This document shows positions 63,381-64,000 of a stretch of DNA of 64,000 nt, piece by piece. A program made the translations under genes and the position numbers. The stretch lies in assembly GCA_021815925.1 (NCBI GenBank), contig JAKAZL010000001.1, positions 88,463-152,462 on the forward strand, read 5' to 3'. Source of the stretch: Pseudomonadota bacterium (GTDB taxonomy: Bacteria; Pseudomonadota; Gammaproteobacteria; Steroidobacterales; Steroidobacteraceae). Positions within the stretch are counted from its first letter, which is position 1. Each line of letters starts with the position of its first letter. The notes beneath the pieces were generated by a model, which was not told the DNA's origin, did not search any database, and worked only from the letters and a program-made list of their open reading frames with translations.

Positions 63381-63611
63381 CTACCCACGGACGCTCGCCG
63401 GCGGCGCGCGCCGGTGCGGGGCAGCAGTGAAATCTGCGGCCCGGGCGTGCACTGCGACCCGGGCGATGTGCTGGGGCCAAGCCTTCGGCGTGTGCGCCAC
63501 GTACACCGTCATGCCGGCGCGCAGCCGCGCGGGTTCCCGGATCAGCCGCTCGTCGTGCGTCGCGATCTCCAGTGAGGCGCTGCGCGCAAATTCAATCACC
63601 GCGGAGCGCAC
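63381..63611 (-). pseudogene. fragment of methylenetetrahydrofolate reductase (metF-like), broken
   Basis: About 76 codons whose translation resembles the N-terminal part of MetF-type reductases: FARSASLEIATHDERLIREP, then GMTVYVAHTPKAWPQHIA and VAVHARAADFTAAPHRRA. In intact homologs the PH...ARR motif leads into a barrel of another 200 or so residues; here the frame ends at a TAG after ASVRG. The GTG at 63611 is only a nominal start. A MetF-like enzyme often accompanies lig genes to recycle the methyl group from tetrahydrofolate-dependent O-demethylation, which supports the reading. The match is from family memory and needs alignment. Confidence 0.5.
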
Positions 63612-64000
63612 TGGGGTGTGCAACGCGCCGGTCGATGCGGCAGGTCGGTGTTGACCGACCTGATGACTTATCTGCGTTGCTCGTGGGTGCCGCGGGTGGC
63701 GAGCGCCGTGCAGGGATATGTTGCGGGGGGGGAGTTGGCCATTCCGACTTCGCTCTGCAAGTCGCACGTTGCGATATAAGCCATCGAGCACGGAACTATT
63801 GCTCCGTGATTTCCCTCGGCGGCGATCAGTGATTTCGCTGTGGGAAGAATGCCGGGGCTGACCGGTCGAGAAGTGGACTGCGCGCCCGTGCACGCAGCGC
63901 CGCGGCGGGACGTTCCCTGGGGATGCGTATAGAATTGCCGGCGAATGTCGGGATGCGTGCGGCACGTCGCGACGTGCGCAGTCCCGGCGGCACGCGGCGT
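63612..64000. other. gene-free end of window
   Basis: No believable gene. Base composition is visibly less GC-rich than the coding regions. A weak hairpin with arms CACGGA (63789-63794) and TCCGTG (63803-63808) is followed by ATTTCCC. The open frame that runs through it on the minus strand only continues the broken metF-like fragment and is not protein-like beyond it. Confidence 0.5.

Noticed and set aside
1-64000. tRNA, rRNA, CRISPR, insertion sequences or prophage
   Set aside because: No cloverleaf, repeat-spacer array, transposase, integrase or terminal inverted repeats were noticed on either strand.

Overview
The window is GC-rich, tightly packed bacterial DNA with many ATGA/GTGA start-stop overlaps and GTG starts. 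A fused RlmKL methyltransferase, an iron-type SodB, CydABX-DC, the UbiT/UbiU/UbiV trio and a cysteine-bearing FNR point to a gammaproteobacterium that respires both aerobically and at low oxygen. A Xanthomonadales/Nevskiales-like host is a guess from gene content. I saw no rRNA, tRNA, CRISPR array, insertion sequence or phage gene, so this looks like chromosomal backbone with metabolic islands.

Layout. 1-916: 3' part of a NodT-type outer-membrane efflux protein. 870-10381 (minus): a SPOR lipoprotein, then a lipid-modification island of seven tightly coupled genes (lipocalin, Cfa-like methyltransferase, DUF1295, DUF2878, second Cfa-like methyltransferase, DUF1365, FAD oxidoreductase), then an acyl desaturase and a membrane anti-sigma/ECF sigma pair. 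The set resembles loci that methylate or otherwise remodel unsaturated acyl chains already in phospholipids. 10851-17329: cytochrome bd oxidase (cydABX) with its assembly exporter (cydDC). 18230-22433: RND efflux pair. 22464-27214: oxygen-independent ubiquinone module (ubiD-ubiU-ubiV, convergent ubiT, divergent fnr) with two FNR boxes. 27227-29104: B12-binding radical SAM protein with its own FNR-like palindrome. 29384-36600: esterase, small secreted protein, sodB, ClC channel, rlmKL and a ribbon-helix-helix protein.

36642-43777: a six-gene hydrogenase-4-like membrane complex. Its large subunit has lost all four NiFe cysteine positions while the small subunit keeps its Fe-S cysteines, so it is an energy-converting-hydrogenase-related complex, not a hydrogenase. 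43794-45209: HD-GYP protein. 45505-45659: what reads as a leader-peptide attenuator (Lys/Thr codons, antiterminator, terminator) in front of asd.

46730-57225: polyamine and nitrogen metabolism (puuB, puuD, puuA; later an APC permease overlapping agmatine deiminase), interleaved with ppgK, an aminotransferase, DUF2905, a Nudix hydrolase and icd. 57257-64000: PLP-dependent dehydratase, RraA-like protein, two LysR regulators, aldo/keto reductase and protocatechuate 4,5-dioxygenase LigA/LigB with two 17-bp palindromes nearby, ending in what looks like a broken methylenetetrahydrofolate reductase fragment.

The strongest leads are the asd attenuator, the FNR-box-controlled anaerobic quinone module with possibly leaderless starts, the non-hydrogenase Hyf-like complex, and the sigma-linked lipid island whose CfaB-like enzyme lacks bicarbonate-site residues.
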